DNA of 64,000 nucleotides from the NCBI GenBank assembly GCA_023091665.1, contig JALJCQ010000027.1, positions 1 to 64,000 of the forward strand. The letters run 5' to 3'. Under the pieces are notes generated by a model. It was given only the letters and a program-made list of their open reading frames with translations, did no database searches and was not told the DNA's origin. This stretch comes from Pythium myriotylum (taxonomy: Eukaryota > Oomycota > Peronosporomycetes > Pythiales > Pythiaceae). Shown here piece by piece: positions 42,789 through 52,516 of the stretch. Made by a program: the position numbers and the translations under genes. Position 1 is the first letter of the stretch. Every line of letters begins with the position of its first letter.

Positions 42789-42806
42789 TTAACCCTTTCG
42801 CGAACG
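42789..42806 (+). repeat. piggyBac left terminus with TTAA
   Basis: TTAACCCTTTCGCGAACG is the exact inverse of 54183-54200. TTAA is the target duplication and CCCTTTCGCGAACG the terminal repeat. Confidence 0.93.
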
Positions 42807-42892
42807 ACCGTACAAATTTTGCTCGTTCGACACCTGTTTCAAAAGTAGTCGCAAATCACCCCCCTCGAACGGGCAATTTTTGCTCGATCGAC
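42807..42892. repeat. Left subterminal near-palindromic motifs (two copies)
   Basis: CAAATTTTGCTCGTTCG at about 42813-42829 and CGAACGGGCAATTTTTGC with CTCGATCGA after it (42866-42891) are versions of one motif that is nearly self-complementary. Two further copies lie near the right end at 53981-54005 and 54106-54129. Confidence 0.8.
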
Positions 42893-43504
42893 AAATGTAC
42901 CACGCTGGACCGAATCAGGTTTTGATAATGTCCTGTCTTTGTACGAATTGCTGGAGGTGTTGTGCTGTCGGAGCGTATTTTTTTAGCTAGATTCGGTTTT
43001 TCCATGCAAAGTGCGTAATCTACGGCGGCTAGGTACGTGGTTGACCGAATAAATCGTCCTTGGTGCACAATCGTATGGAAAGCAACGATGAAAGAAACGC
43101 CTTGGAGGGGAGTTTTGTGGAGCAATCACCGCTGACCTGACTACAATCATGATTCGCGCACTGTCTATATCCGCTCATTCCCAAATCGTTGAGGCTCACT
43201 GGTGGCAATGCAGCCTGCACTTGCTCCGCGGGCACCGCTGTCCCGCGCGCCGCGCGGCGCGCGCCCAGTTCGCAGTACAGAGGTATCCGGTGCTCATCAG
43301 TCGTCGACGTCGACGGTGATCAGCTTCCCAACCTGCTTCGTGGATTGACAGAATGCCACCACAGCAATGCGTATTGGAGACGCTATCTGAAGGGCCAGTG
43401 CACTGTGCTAAAACCATGGATACCAAGCGACGAAGGCGATGCATCTGCAAGTGAATCTAGAGACAGTCCCAGCTATTGATGGATGAGTATAATGGACTGG
43501 ATTG
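42893..43504. other. Left untranslated region of the piggyBac element
   Basis: No supported gene. It lies downstream of the transposase gene and holds the left subterminal sequences. Confidence 0.5.
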
Positions 43505-43997
43505 CTAAATGTAATCGTGAGATGCCGTATCAGATATGTTGGAGCCTGGTGTGCTCGGTGTGAACGGCGTTGCCGGTGTGCGAGCCTCGCTTGGTGCAGG
43601 TGTCGAAGCGGCGGTAGAAGGGGACTCAACCATCGGGGCGAACGTGAGGGATCGCTGGACAAGCCGGTCGGATACGACCTCAGAGTGCTCGATGCAAGCC
43701 GACTTGTTCCTGTAGTCGGTGGACGATCGAACAACACATCCAGCGTCTGAAAACGTACCCTGTGGCAGGTAGTACTGGTGGTACTTCTCCCAGCACGACC
43801 AGTCGTGACGCTGACAACCGTATCCCCTCGTGTCTTCCCCGTAGGTTCGCTTGCAGAGCGACACGTTATGCTTCAGGGACACCGTCGTGATCGTTGTATC
43901 CGCACGTCCTTCAAAACGGCAGACTATGCAAGTGCGCTTCCTTCTCTGTCCCTTGAACACGTGCGCGGACGACATATCAGTGCACACTTCTGAGGTG
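43505..43997 (-). pseudogene. Detached C-terminal zinc finger of the piggyBac transposase
   Basis: This frame directly follows the transposase stop but in another register. It contains RRKRTCIVCRFEG, later HNVSLCKRTY and GYGCQRHDWSCWEKYHQYYL. This is the Cys/His pattern of the C-terminal zinc-binding domain of piggyBac transposases, which binds the transposon ends. The preceding codons (GSPANTSEV) overlap the transposase end, so a one-base shift near 44003 has probably cut the finger off. An unusual spliced form is an alternative but no good donor site was seen. Confidence 0.65.
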
Positions 43998-46715
43998 TTA
44001 GCTGGTGATCCGAGACTCGGTAACCGTGCAGGCTGGGACGACGGCGATCTCTCGGATCAAGTCGGTCACGAATGCCCGATGGGAATCGCGCTCAGGTCTT
44101 GTGTCGTTTAGACACAGTCGTCTGGTGAGGTACGCGTTGACACGAGCGATGTCAATGACTGCGAACGCAAGTTTCTTGTGCCACTTCTTGAAAGAATGGC
44201 CATCAGCAACTGAGAAGCGAGCCCGCAATTGATCGTTTCGATCCACGCCCTGCATATGCTGATTGTACTCCTTGATTGCAGTCGGCGCTTGAACCGAGAC
44301 CTTCTCTCCACGGATCTGTCGCTCAACAGACGATATCGACGAGGTGTCCGCATTGGAGATGATTGTGACAATATTCCCATCACACCACGATGCTGCCAGG
44401 ATCTTGGAATCTGTGCAGACAGCTTGTAAGTAGTCTCCTCGCTTGACCTCTCCTCCAGCTCGAGGTGTGCGATCACCAGCTTCCACCCGATCCAAAGGTT
44501 CACTTTGGTCGCCAAGGTCTTGTTCCGAACCTGAGTCGTCATCACCTCTGCTACGCTTCTGCTTCGACTTGTTGGTGTCCTTTTCCCTCTTGCGCGGGTC
44601 AGGGAACACTACATGGCGAGGGAAGTGCTTGCTCAGCTGCTTCACAGTTCCTCTGCAGAACAATCGCTTGATGCGAAGGGCTTCGAGCAACTGGACGGAC
44701 GTGTAGTAGTTGTCACAGTTGACGATTCGACCGCTGCCGTGGAACGGGCGCGTGATCTCGAGCACGATCTGCCTTGTCTTCGACGTGATACTCATTTCAT
44801 CAGCGAGAAGCTCCGTGTTCGTCGCGTCGTGCACACCAGTCGCTCTTTGCTCTATGGTGGATTCGCAGTGAAGTCGGTAGCTGAGAGCAATCCACGTAGT
44901 CGCACAGCAGCACATATAAAACTTGAAATGGTACTTGCCCGTCGGTTTCGTAGGGTTGAAGACGATCATGTGACGAGCGAACTTGGACCTCGCAGCCACA
45001 CTCGCTTCGTCCACGGCTAGGTTTCGGCCCACCTCGACGTACTTGCCACCCGTCTGCTTGAGCATGTTGAGCAGAGTGCGAATGCGGACCGCAGCGTCGA
45101 CGCGAAGCTCATCTGGCGTGATCGACCTTGGGTTTCGGAAGCAAAACGCTGAGCGGAGCTGCTTGAAGCGTCTCAAAGACATGATATTGTCGAGGTTGCT
45201 CCTTGTGGTCGTGAAAGTAGCGTCCTCAATTTGCTCACCCCAGTAGTTCGCGTACTCACCCTTTCGAACGAGTGCCATATACCAAATGATACCGAGGAAC
45301 TTCATCAACTCGTCCATCGTAAAAGGAACCGGCACCTTGTTTATTCTGGCTTGACAATTCGTGTGCTCTAGCACTTGTCGCCAATAGTAAACTGGAAGAT
45401 AGGCGAAAAAGCTGGAGCTTGCCGAGTGCTCAAAGATGTGGCGGTACTCCGGCTTGGGTCGGGTCAAATTCGTTCCGTCGTCATGCGAATACAGAGTTGT
45501 TGGGGCTCGCATAGCTGCCTCCGGCGTGAATCGCATGCTTTGGATCTTCTCGACTTCAGCGAGACTTGTAGGTGCAGTTTGCTTCGTGTCAAACTCTTCG
45601 TACTCCACGAGGTGTTGCACATCTTCGTCGATTTCAACAGCATCATCCGGATCGGGGCGACACAACTGTTGCCATCGCGTGACGGACGTCTGTGCGCCGA
45701 GTCTCTTATAGTTCTCGAAGCCTTGCTTGACAATAGCGACGCTGATCTTCTCAACTCGATTCTGGAACTTGGATTCCAGCCAACGAATCTCGTACAATCC
45801 TTGCTTCGTCATGTAGCGGTAGTCGCTGACCCGACCCACGATGTACGCAGCGCCAACATCTTCGTAGGTTTTGTCCTTGAGCCACTTATCGTAGGCTGGA
45901 GAAAAAGCTACTAGTTTCCCCAAAAAAGTACGCTCCAGACCGTCCGTGCGTGAGGTCTTCTTCTTCTTGCCTCCTGTGGTCGTCGCTCGACCGGCACGCG
46001 TGGGCGTCGCCGCGCCCACGAGAGGCTGACCGGCTCTGGCTTTCTGCTTCCCTGGGGCGCGCGGACGGTCCATGGTGTCGGTGGGGCTCAACTCCATTGG
46101 CGCATGCTGTGCGTTCGCACCGCGCAAGCCAAGCTCAAATTCTTTTCGCTCCTCGAGACCACTCGCAGGCTGCCATTCAGGTTCGTCGAGACCAACACGC
46201 TTCACAAGATACTCGACAGTGTTGCCTCTCAACCGCTTCTTGAGGATGGCTTCGACTGCTGGCGCCTCATGTCCCTTTTCGAGGCCGTAGTCACAGTCAG
46301 GGTCGCTCGCGCAATCGCCGTCATCGTCGTCGCCACCAGCGGATTGATCGGGATGTAGCTCGAGAGCTCGAGGGCTCGAGGGAGTAGCGCCGACAGAAGA
46401 CTGACTGGGCGACGAAGAATCGGATTTGCTCTCTTCAAGGTCATGATCGCCGTGCACATGACGGGGCATTGGAGTTACCTTCGCCCTCTTTTTGGCCTTG
46501 CTCGGAGCTGTCTTCCCCTTTGCTTCGAATGCGGCGACAAGGTCATCACAGCTCAGATCGCTCTCCTTCACCCACGTGCACTCCGTATAGCCCTTCCACT
46601 TCACAAGGTAATCGATACCGCGCCTGTGTACGCGTTTGTCTCGGATAGCTTCTACTTCGTACTCGTCTTCGTTCTCATCTTCTATCACTGCTGGTTTCTT
46701 CCGCTTCGACCCCAT
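43998..46715 (-). CDS. piggyBac-type transposase with N-terminal chromodomain array
   Basis: The 905-residue protein has a chromodomain at about residues 18-62 ([16 protein letters not shown]). A second, degenerate one lies at about 153-190 (NTVEYLVKRVGLDEPEWQP), and a third chromo-like segment at about 294-340 (GLYEIRWLESKFQNR). Basic, low-complexity linkers separate them. The DDE_Tnp_1_7 (piggyBac) core starts near 395. The catalytic aspartates are D569 in VDEAS, D668 in CDNYYTS and D825 in QGVDRNDQ. The C-terminal zinc finger is out of frame downstream. It should excise and insert the element at TTAA, and chromodomains suggest targeting to methylated histone tails. It is the transposase of the surrounding TTAA-flanked unit. 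Confidence 0.9.
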   Translation of the reverse strand: MGSKRKKPAVIEDENEDEYEVEAIRDKRVHRRGIDYLVKWKGYTECTWVKESDLSCDDLVAAFEAKGKTAPSKAKKRAKVTPMPRHVHGDHDLEESKSDSSSPSQSSVGATPSSPRALELHPDQSAGGDDDDGDCASDPDCDYGLEKGHEAPAVEAILKKRLRGNTVEYLVKRVGLDEPEWQPASGLEERKEFELGLRGANAQHAPMELSPTDTMDRPRAPGKQKARAGQPLVGAATPTRAGRATTTGGKKKKTSRTDGLERTFLGKLVAFSPAYDKWLKDKTYEDVGAAYIVGRVSDYRYMTKQGLYEIRWLESKFQNRVEKISVAIVKQGFENYKRLGAQTSVTRWQQLCRPDPDDAVEIDEDVQHLVEYEEFDTKQTAPTSLAEVEKIQSMRFTPEAAMRAPTTLYSHDDGTNLTRPKPEYRHIFEHSASSSFFAYLPVYYWRQVLEHTNCQARINKVPVPFTMDELMKFLGIIWYMALVRKGEYANYWGEQIEDATFTTTRSNLDNIMSLRRFKQLRSAFCFRNPRSITPDELRVDAAVRIRTLLNMLKQTGGKYVEVGRNLAVDEASVAARSKFARHMIVFNPTKPTGKYHFKFYMCCCATTWIALSYRLHCESTIEQRATGVHDATNTELLADEMSITSKTRQIVLEITRPFHGSGRIVNCDNYYTSVQLLEALRIKRLFCRGTVKQLSKHFPRHVVFPDPRKREKDTNKSKQKRSRGDDDSGSEQDLGDQSEPLDRVEAGDRTPRAGGEVKRGDYLQAVCTDSKILAASWCDGNIVTIISNADTSSISSVERQIRGEKVSVQAPTAIKEYNQHMQGVDRNDQLRARFSVADGHSFKKWHKKLAFAVIDIARVNAYLTRRLCLNDTRPERDSHRAFVTDLIREIAVVPACTVTESRITS

Positions 46716-47353
46716 CGCTCACTTCCAACACTCAGTTCGCGTGTTGCACGCGTTGGCTATCTCCAAGGGCATCAATCCACTTGGACTTACTATAAGCGCG
46801 ACAACCAATCATGTTCTTTCATCTTTTGCCTTGCTTGCTCTATACCATTAATGCCGATAAAGCTATACCAATTGTAAGCTTTATGATGGTGACTGGTGAG
46901 GTGAAGAATCAACTACCATCATTTAGCTCACCTCTTGTATATAATTACTGGGGGTAATCATATACAAATAAGAAGGATCGTGAAGGTGCTTGCCCATCGC
47001 ATGCTGGCCTCACTTGAATGACACCATCTTTAAACATGATGTTTGTATGTGAATATAGCTCTTTATTGAATACCCATTGTAAGCTTAAAGATGGGCACTA
47101 GGGTCATTCAGATGAGGTTATGAAACGATCATGAAGAGCTGATGAGCTGAGTGCGATGGTGCCGCAGAAAGGAGTATGAGTCTCCTAGGCGAGGCAGCGC
47201 TGACTTGACGAAGCACCAGCTGCGTTCAACAATACCATCAAATCGCTAGCACCTCTGTGTCTGACGCGATAGGACGCTATTCGTAAGCAACAAACACACT
47301 GACGACGCTGGCGCGCTGTGTGTGCCTCAGATGATGAAAAAATTGGCATTCAA
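46716..47353. promoter_or_regulatory. Transposase upstream region with repeated GATGG-type motifs
   Basis: This spacer precedes the transposase ATG at 46715. It contains ACCATCTTTAAA (47023-47034) and the inverted form CTTAAAGATGGG (47084-47095). GTATATAATTA and GTAAGCTT motifs also occur and recur upstream of the coiled-coil and methyltransferase genes. No gene is seen. Confidence 0.4.
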
Positions 47354-49025
47354 TTATCCACGCAACCTGTTATTCGAGAACTCCTGTTGCTTCCCTAGGA
47401 CATATGAGACTACGCTACTGAGTAGTTCCGTACCCGAAGAATCACTCATGGTAATGATGGATGGAGCCACGGCTTCACACAGCGCATCCATATCCCTCTT
47501 CAGCTCGTCTGCCTCGACCACGTACTTTATGTACCCGTCAGGAGTGTGGCTGATGTCGTTTCGCACGTCTCACCATCTCTTGAAAAGCTTTCGGAGGCGA
47601 TTCAATTGGACAGTGTCAGCCCCGCGAGCCTCCGTTACACGCACTGCCATGTCTGCCATGCTTGCATTGTTCCCTAGGGCACCAACAACTCAGCATCCAG
47701 CACACACCAACCAAGGTATGTAGAACTTACAGAATGGGCCATTCTCGAAAGGGCTCTTGGCCCGGCTCTTGAAGCGCCCATCTCCATTGTACGCACAACT
47801 TGTGGCCATCTTGAGTTTCTTGAGCTCGAACTCCACCTTGCTGGCGCGGCTGAACAAGTCAAGCAACGCGAGTGCCTCGTCACGCTGTTCCTCAGCGTAA
47901 TTGCATCTTGGACTGTTCGAGCTGTGCTCGATATTGATGCTGTTGTTGTGCAAACGTAACCTCCGCGGCCTGAAGCTGTGTCTTCAATCGATGCAACTCC
48001 TTCAACTTCGGGCCAAGCAGTTGGGACAACTCGAGGTTAGTCGCTTCTGCCTTGGCCAACTTCTCTTTCGCAGCTTCTAACTCCTTCTCAGCCATCGTAC
48101 TGCCCGATATTTGCTCCCTCAGTGTCCGTGATGCTTGTTCTTTGCGCCTGAGGGTTTCTTGCTGCGTCGCCACTTGCTCATCTTGCTCTTGAATCTTTTT
48201 CTTGAGCTCCTTGATCATAGATATGTAGCTTGATGAGGCCTCCTCCACTGCGCGCTTCTGCTGCTCCTCAATATCCTGTTTCGCCTTCGCCACTGCAGCA
48301 TCGCGGGCTTTTACGGCTTCTTCCAGACACGTACACTGCGCGACAAGCTTCGTGTTCTCCTCAGCGAGTGCAGATGCGTCCGCGGCAAGCTTTCTCTTTG
48401 CCTCAACTTCTTGCTCCAAGCTCGCCTTGGCCTCATCGGCTTCACGTCGAACTCTGGCCTCTTCGTCTCTCACCTTCTGCTTCTGTTGCTGCTTCAATTC
48501 GAGCCGACGCCGCGCTTGCTTGATGTGGTGATTGAGAACACGTTCTTCAAGATGAGCTAAGCGTGTGTTGAGCAACTTGTAGAACGGTCCGACTTTTCCC
48601 CCGCTCTTCTTCTTTTTGTCGTGATCGGAGACGACGCCCAAGAGCCACGCAAAATCTGCATCCGAGATCACATTCGGCTGTGTTTGCACAGCAGGCGGTC
48701 GACCGCGAAGCTTCGGAGCTGGTGTGTCCGAGAAGATGGTGGACTTGTAGTTCTTGTACTTCTTCCTCGGCCTTCCTGTCTCCCCACTGCTACCAGGGCA
48801 CGCTGACGGTGTGGTGGACACTGTCGGTAGCTCTGGGTTCTCCGTCGCGGCGGATGAGGCTCCGACTTGGGAGCTAGTATCCTGGACAGCCGTCGCGCAA
48901 CCATGGCGCAGTTCCTGAGGAGGTGACGATGGCATCAAAATACTTGACTTTTGACTGAATCGGGGGGCCAATCGCGTTGTTCTCGACGGAGCTCGTTTGT
49001 CTGACCGGTCAACTCTAGTGACCAT
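47354..49025 (-). pseudogene. AT-hook/coiled-coil cargo protein, intron and lesions
   Basis: The first frame (47892-49025, 377 residues) has a Ser/Thr/Pro-rich N-terminus, then two AT-hook-like basic motifs, GRPRKKYK and KLRGRPPA (residues about 80-115). A coiled coil of about 210 residues rich in Ala/Glu/Lys/Gln follows. The heptads continue in another frame after a one-base shift near 47905. A 57-nt intron (47730 down to 47674; GTAAGT to CCCTAG) then joins NGPF to NNASMADMAVRVTEARGAD. That frame meets TGA at 47570-47572 but remains otherwise open to 47354. The protein probably binds AT-rich DNA, perhaps as an accessory factor of the transposon. It has the same direction as the transposase. 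Confidence 0.6.
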
Positions 49026-49273
49026 CTTTAAACGGTTCCTTTGAATACCGTTAACTGACGAAACCCTATACCTATTTCAAGCTTAAAGCTGAAGATGTCA
49101 AGCCGACTACCATCAATAATCAATATTTTTGTATATCATTACACCTCCTTAATGTATACTAAAACCAAGCAGAAAGATGGTAAAACTTCAATTGAGTGAC
49201 ATAATTGTGGATACTGACGCACCAGACCACCATCAATAAGCTTGGAGTGTGTATATGATTATGGACGGGAATT
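49026..49273. promoter_or_regulatory. Shared promoter region, left part
   Basis: Without the solo LTR, this spacer and 50126-50189 form one divergent promoter of about 315 bp between the coiled-coil gene and the methyltransferase gene. It includes AGAAAGATGGTAAAA (49171-49185) and ACCACCATCAATAAGCTT, related to motifs before the transposase gene. Confidence 0.4.
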
Positions 49274-50125
49274 TGTGGTGTAGCGGGCAGCAAAATTACT
49301 CTTGCTGGGCGCTTCCCACGTCAGCGTCTGTGCAGGATTCGGTAACGACCGCACCCTGGACACAAACGCCCCAGTTCTTTGGTCTTGTACCCGTTCTGGG
49401 ACCGTGGACTCGAGATCCCGCGTTGCAAGCGCGGAGAAGACAAGATCCGTTGAGCCTTGAGCGGAAGAGACGCGCCGCAACGGTTACACGCGCGGCGTGG
49501 CCTGGATCCGGTGCGTCGCGCGACCGGCAGGACTTGACACGGGATCCGTGCCGCGAGGCTTGGATCCGACCTTGAAAACGACCTTGACCTTCCCACAGTG
49601 TCTCGGGACACTGGAACTTTAACGTGGGCTGCTTGCCACCCACGGGACTTGACGGTTGAAGCTGCACGAGGCGGGGGGCGCGCTGGGTTCTCCTGACCTT
49701 GACCGCAGCTGACGCGTGCCTCTGACCTTCCCTCTTGTTCGCCGCTTGGCCCGGGGACTTGAGCTTGAGGGGGGAAAATCGCAACTTGTTTGTTATCGGC
49801 CAGACGCGTGTCCAAACCCAACTTATGTGGTCCACATAAATCCGGTTTTAACCCCGGATCCGGGTGTTCCACACAAAATCAGAACCTGAGACACGAGATC
49901 CAGCACCTACCCTACGCCTACTACCTGTACCCTACATATTAGCCTAATTAGCCTAGTCTAGCTTAAACTTCGCCTTTCCTTCTAAGACCCGGGACCCGCA
50001 ATGAGGGACATTAGGGCCCTCTGGATCCCCAACCGGAGCTCCTGCGGGACAGTCTAACCGTCGGATCCACGGGGTAGACGGTGGTGAGAGACCGCGGCTT
50101 CTCTTTCTCAATCCGCATCACCACA
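49274..50125. mobile_element. Solo LTR of an LTR retrotransposon
   Basis: The 852-bp segment begins TGTGGTG and ends CACCACA, a perfect 7-bp inverted pair with the canonical TG...CA ends. It is flanked by AATT on both sides (49270-49273 and 50126-50129), consistent with a 4-bp target duplication. It is GC-richer than its flanks and contains no gene. No internal retrotransposon sequence is attached, so it is a solo LTR left by recombination. It splits a divergent promoter of the piggyBac cargo genes. Confidence 0.7.
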
Positions 50126-50189
50126 AATTACATAGCAATACCAAGTCGAAAGATGGTGTGGTTTGAACGCTGAGCCAGAGTGATCGAAA

Positions 50190-51251
50190 ATGTCTGACTT
50201 CTCTGAGCATGAAGATTACCATCTTGTGGCCCTGGCCAGAGAGTACGAGGATCGAGGCAGGAAGGTCTCGTGGGCAGCGCTAGCAGCTGCGATGGCGTAC
50301 TCAAAGAAGGATGCGCAGGCGCTGAAGCGGCGGTTGACCACTCTGAAGACAACACACGGCAAGCTTCTGCGAGGGTTCCCAAGTCGTTTTCTCAAGTCCC
50401 TTGAGCATGCACGATCGGTCACCTCAAGACCCCGAAGACATGTCTTCATCCTCCCATACACTACGCCCACTCACCAGCCCGTCTCGCTTCACCCATTGAC
50501 TCTGAGTAAGGTCGATTCACCGCTATCGTCAAACACTTCTGTCTGCAGAGAATCTCAAGGCGACGAGCACCAACACAACATGGTCAGGACCACCCAACCC
50601 ACCATCGAAGCCAACCCGCTCTCAGTGTCGGACTCTGGCCGCGTGGTTGCAGAGATATTTGCTGGGATCGCCAAGTCTGACGTCCGCCAAGCTGCCGGCC
50701 GCACGGAGTTCAATGTTGACGAGTTGGCGACAGATGGAGTGGCAAACTTGGTTGATCGATGCCAACTCCGTCAACAAGATGTCTTCCTCGACGTCGGCTC
50801 AGGTGTCGGGAACGTGATTGCTCAAGTTGTCCTTCAAACGGCGGCGGATCGAGCGATTGGAATTGAGATCCGCAAGGATGTCGCGTCCCGTGGGTCACTG
50901 GCAATTTTCGAGGCGACGGTGCAGTACCCGCGTCTCTCACGAGCAAGTAACCACCAGAGCGACGTCTTGCAGCTTGCCGAGGATTGGTCGGAGGTACTCG
51001 ATACCACGGTGCTGTACGCAAACAATTTGCTCTTCACGCAGGAAGCCAGCCATGCTGTGCATCACTTATGCTGTGTCTTGCCAGGCTTGCGCATGGTTGT
51101 GCTTGGCGCGCGAGCTTGTCCACGGCATCGAAATCGATGCATGCGAGAGTTTTGTTTGCTGTGGCGCGAAGAGACTGAGACTCTCAGTGTTCGGACTGAG
51201 TACAAACATAGTCGAGTAGCCTTGTACGTCTACACAAGACCAACAGAGTAG
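50190..51251 (+). CDS. SANT-like/DOT1-like methyltransferase (cargo)
   Basis: The 353-residue protein starts with a Myb/SANT-like helical domain at about 5-62 (EDYHLVALAREYEDRGRKVSW) that probably binds DNA or chromatin. A Ser/Pro-rich linker follows. From about residue 140 there is a Rossmann-type methyltransferase with motif I VFLDVGSGVGNVI (198-210), an acidic SAM-ribose residue in GIEIRKD (E226), and VLYANNLLF (about 274-282). The motif I spacing and the NN...F segment match DOT1 histone H3-K79 methyltransferases. Its start follows GAAAGATGGTGTG at 50148-50160. It would write a chromatin mark, while the element's transposase carries mark-reading chromodomains. Substrate is inferred from family. 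Confidence 0.72.
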   Translation: MSDFSEHEDYHLVALAREYEDRGRKVSWAALAAAMAYSKKDAQALKRRLTTLKTTHGKLLRGFPSRFLKSLEHARSVTSRPRRHVFILPYTTPTHQPVSLHPLTLSKVDSPLSSNTSVCRESQGDEHQHNMVRTTQPTIEANPLSVSDSGRVVAEIFAGIAKSDVRQAAGRTEFNVDELATDGVANLVDRCQLRQQDVFLDVGSGVGNVIAQVVLQTAADRAIGIEIRKDVASRGSLAIFEATVQYPRLSRASNHQSDVLQLAEDWSEVLDTTVLYANNLLFTQEASHAVHHLCCVLPGLRMVVLGARACPRHRNRCMREFCLLWREETETLSVRTEYKHSRVALYVYTRPTE

Positions 51252-51319
51252 GGAGGGCAAAAATGAAGTAAAAATGAAGTCCATTACGAGATCAAATTCA
51301 CGCCGCAGGAGCGACCGCA

Positions 51320-52516
51320 CTAGTTGTAGCGATGGGCATCTTCCGTAAGGAAATCCCATGCGTTGAACGTTGGGAAGACGTCCACGTGCTCTGGGAGTTG
51401 CGCAGCTTGGAATTCTTGGAAGTTGGCGGGCAGCCTCGCGCGATCGTACTCAGTGCAGTGTGTGAACGTACGCGAGATCAGTGCTTGAGCTTGCTCCATC
51501 GTATTGCACACGAAGTTCACGAATACGACCTGATGCAAACGCACTTCCGCCAAAACTGGGGTCCATTCGGCGGCCGTGATATGCGCGTCATCGACGACGA
51601 CGACAGGGACATGGCGGTGGAGAGTGAAGCGCAGCGTCTGCAGGCATTCCCCACGGGAGTCGGCAAGGTTGGCCGGCACAAAATGGAAGCCTTGCTGGCT
51701 GCGGAAGACGTCGTCGCTTGAACAGATCAGGGTCTGGAGTCGCCGAGCCTGGGCGCACACCTTCGTCTGCAAAGCAAATGTCGTCTTGCCGCATCCCGGG
51801 AGACCGCGAAGAACGAAGACGAGGCTCTTGAGCGCATCCCATCCAGTCGCACCCGCCCGCAACGTCGCGAAAGCGTCAACCCGTTCTCGTATCAACTCGA
51901 AGAACATGAGCAGCATCGGATGGGTTCGCTCCAGGACTTGATCATCTTGCGCGGCGAAAATATCGCGGCGGATGGCGACCGTGTAGTGTGCAGCGTAAGC
52001 TTCGTTGTCCTGATAGAACAACTGGAGTCGCCTGCGCATCGTTGACTCAGGAATGTCGTGCCACGAGCGAGTGAGGAGGTCTTGAACGTCGAGATTTCCC
52101 TCGAAACTGACGCGACAGAATGCGTGGTAGCCCTCTCGTGCCAGCAACACGTATCTGTTCCACTCTGAGTACGTCACGTTGGTGTTGTCGATTATCACGA
52201 TCGGAACACGTCGAATCAGCGCCTGGAAACACTCCGCTTGGCAACGCGCATGCGCTTCCCCGAGCCTGGTCGAATCATATCTGTAACCGTGGTGAGTGAT
52301 GAAATATGTGTCTGCACTGCAGATCTGGGCCTCGAGCCCAATCGATTCGGCGTAAAGCTTGAGGAAAACTGCGAACGTTGACTTCCCGCACCCTGGTAGC
52401 CCACGGAGGATGACGACGAGGCTTCGACGATCGCGAGTGCGGATGCGCTCGTCGCTGAACTTATCGACGATCATACGGACCACCTCGGGGAACATGCGGA
52501 CGATCGGGTGCTCCAT
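51320..52516 (-). CDS. Double P-loop kinase, N4BP2/polynucleotide kinase-like (cargo)
   Basis: The 398-residue protein starts at the ATG at 52516; the frame is open to 52579 without an ATG. It consists of two tandem AAA_33-type P-loop kinase domains. The first has GLPGCGKS (residues 39-46), CSADTYF and VIIDNTNVTYSEW. The second has GLPGCGKT (238-245), CSSDDVF and VVVDDAHITAAEW. The conserved NTN of the first is DAH in the second, so the second domain may be catalytically altered. Related domains occur in N4BP2-like proteins and polynucleotide kinases, which phosphorylate nucleic-acid ends. A role in repairing or protecting transposon ends is conceivable but unproven. It is convergent with the methyltransferase gene, 68 bp away. 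Confidence 0.75.
   Translation of the reverse strand: MEHPIVRMFPEVVRMIVDKFSDERIRTRDRRSLVVILRGLPGCGKSTFAVFLKLYAESIGLEAQICSADTYFITHHGYRYDSTRLGEAHARCQAECFQALIRRVPIVIIDNTNVTYSEWNRYVLLAREGYHAFCRVSFEGNLDVQDLLTRSWHDIPESTMRRRLQLFYQDNEAYAAHYTVAIRRDIFAAQDDQVLERTHPMLLMFFELIRERVDAFATLRAGATGWDALKSLVFVLRGLPGCGKTTFALQTKVCAQARRLQTLICSSDDVFRSQQGFHFVPANLADSRGECLQTLRFTLHRHVPVVVVDDAHITAAEWTPVLAEVRLHQVVFVNFVCNTMEQAQALISRTFTHCTEYDRARLPANFQEFQAAQLPEHVDVFPTFNAWDFLTEDAHRYN

Noticed and set aside
47130..47175. CTGATGAG followed by a short stem and GAAA, like a hammerhead ribozyme core
   Set aside because: The base before GAAA is A rather than C and no proper cleavage triplet follows stem III. The same octamer at 53027 lacks any GAAA.
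49249..49872. Several overlapping open frames within the solo LTR
   Set aside because: They are Arg/Pro/Gly-rich frames typical of GC-rich non-coding DNA and fall within well-defined LTR borders.
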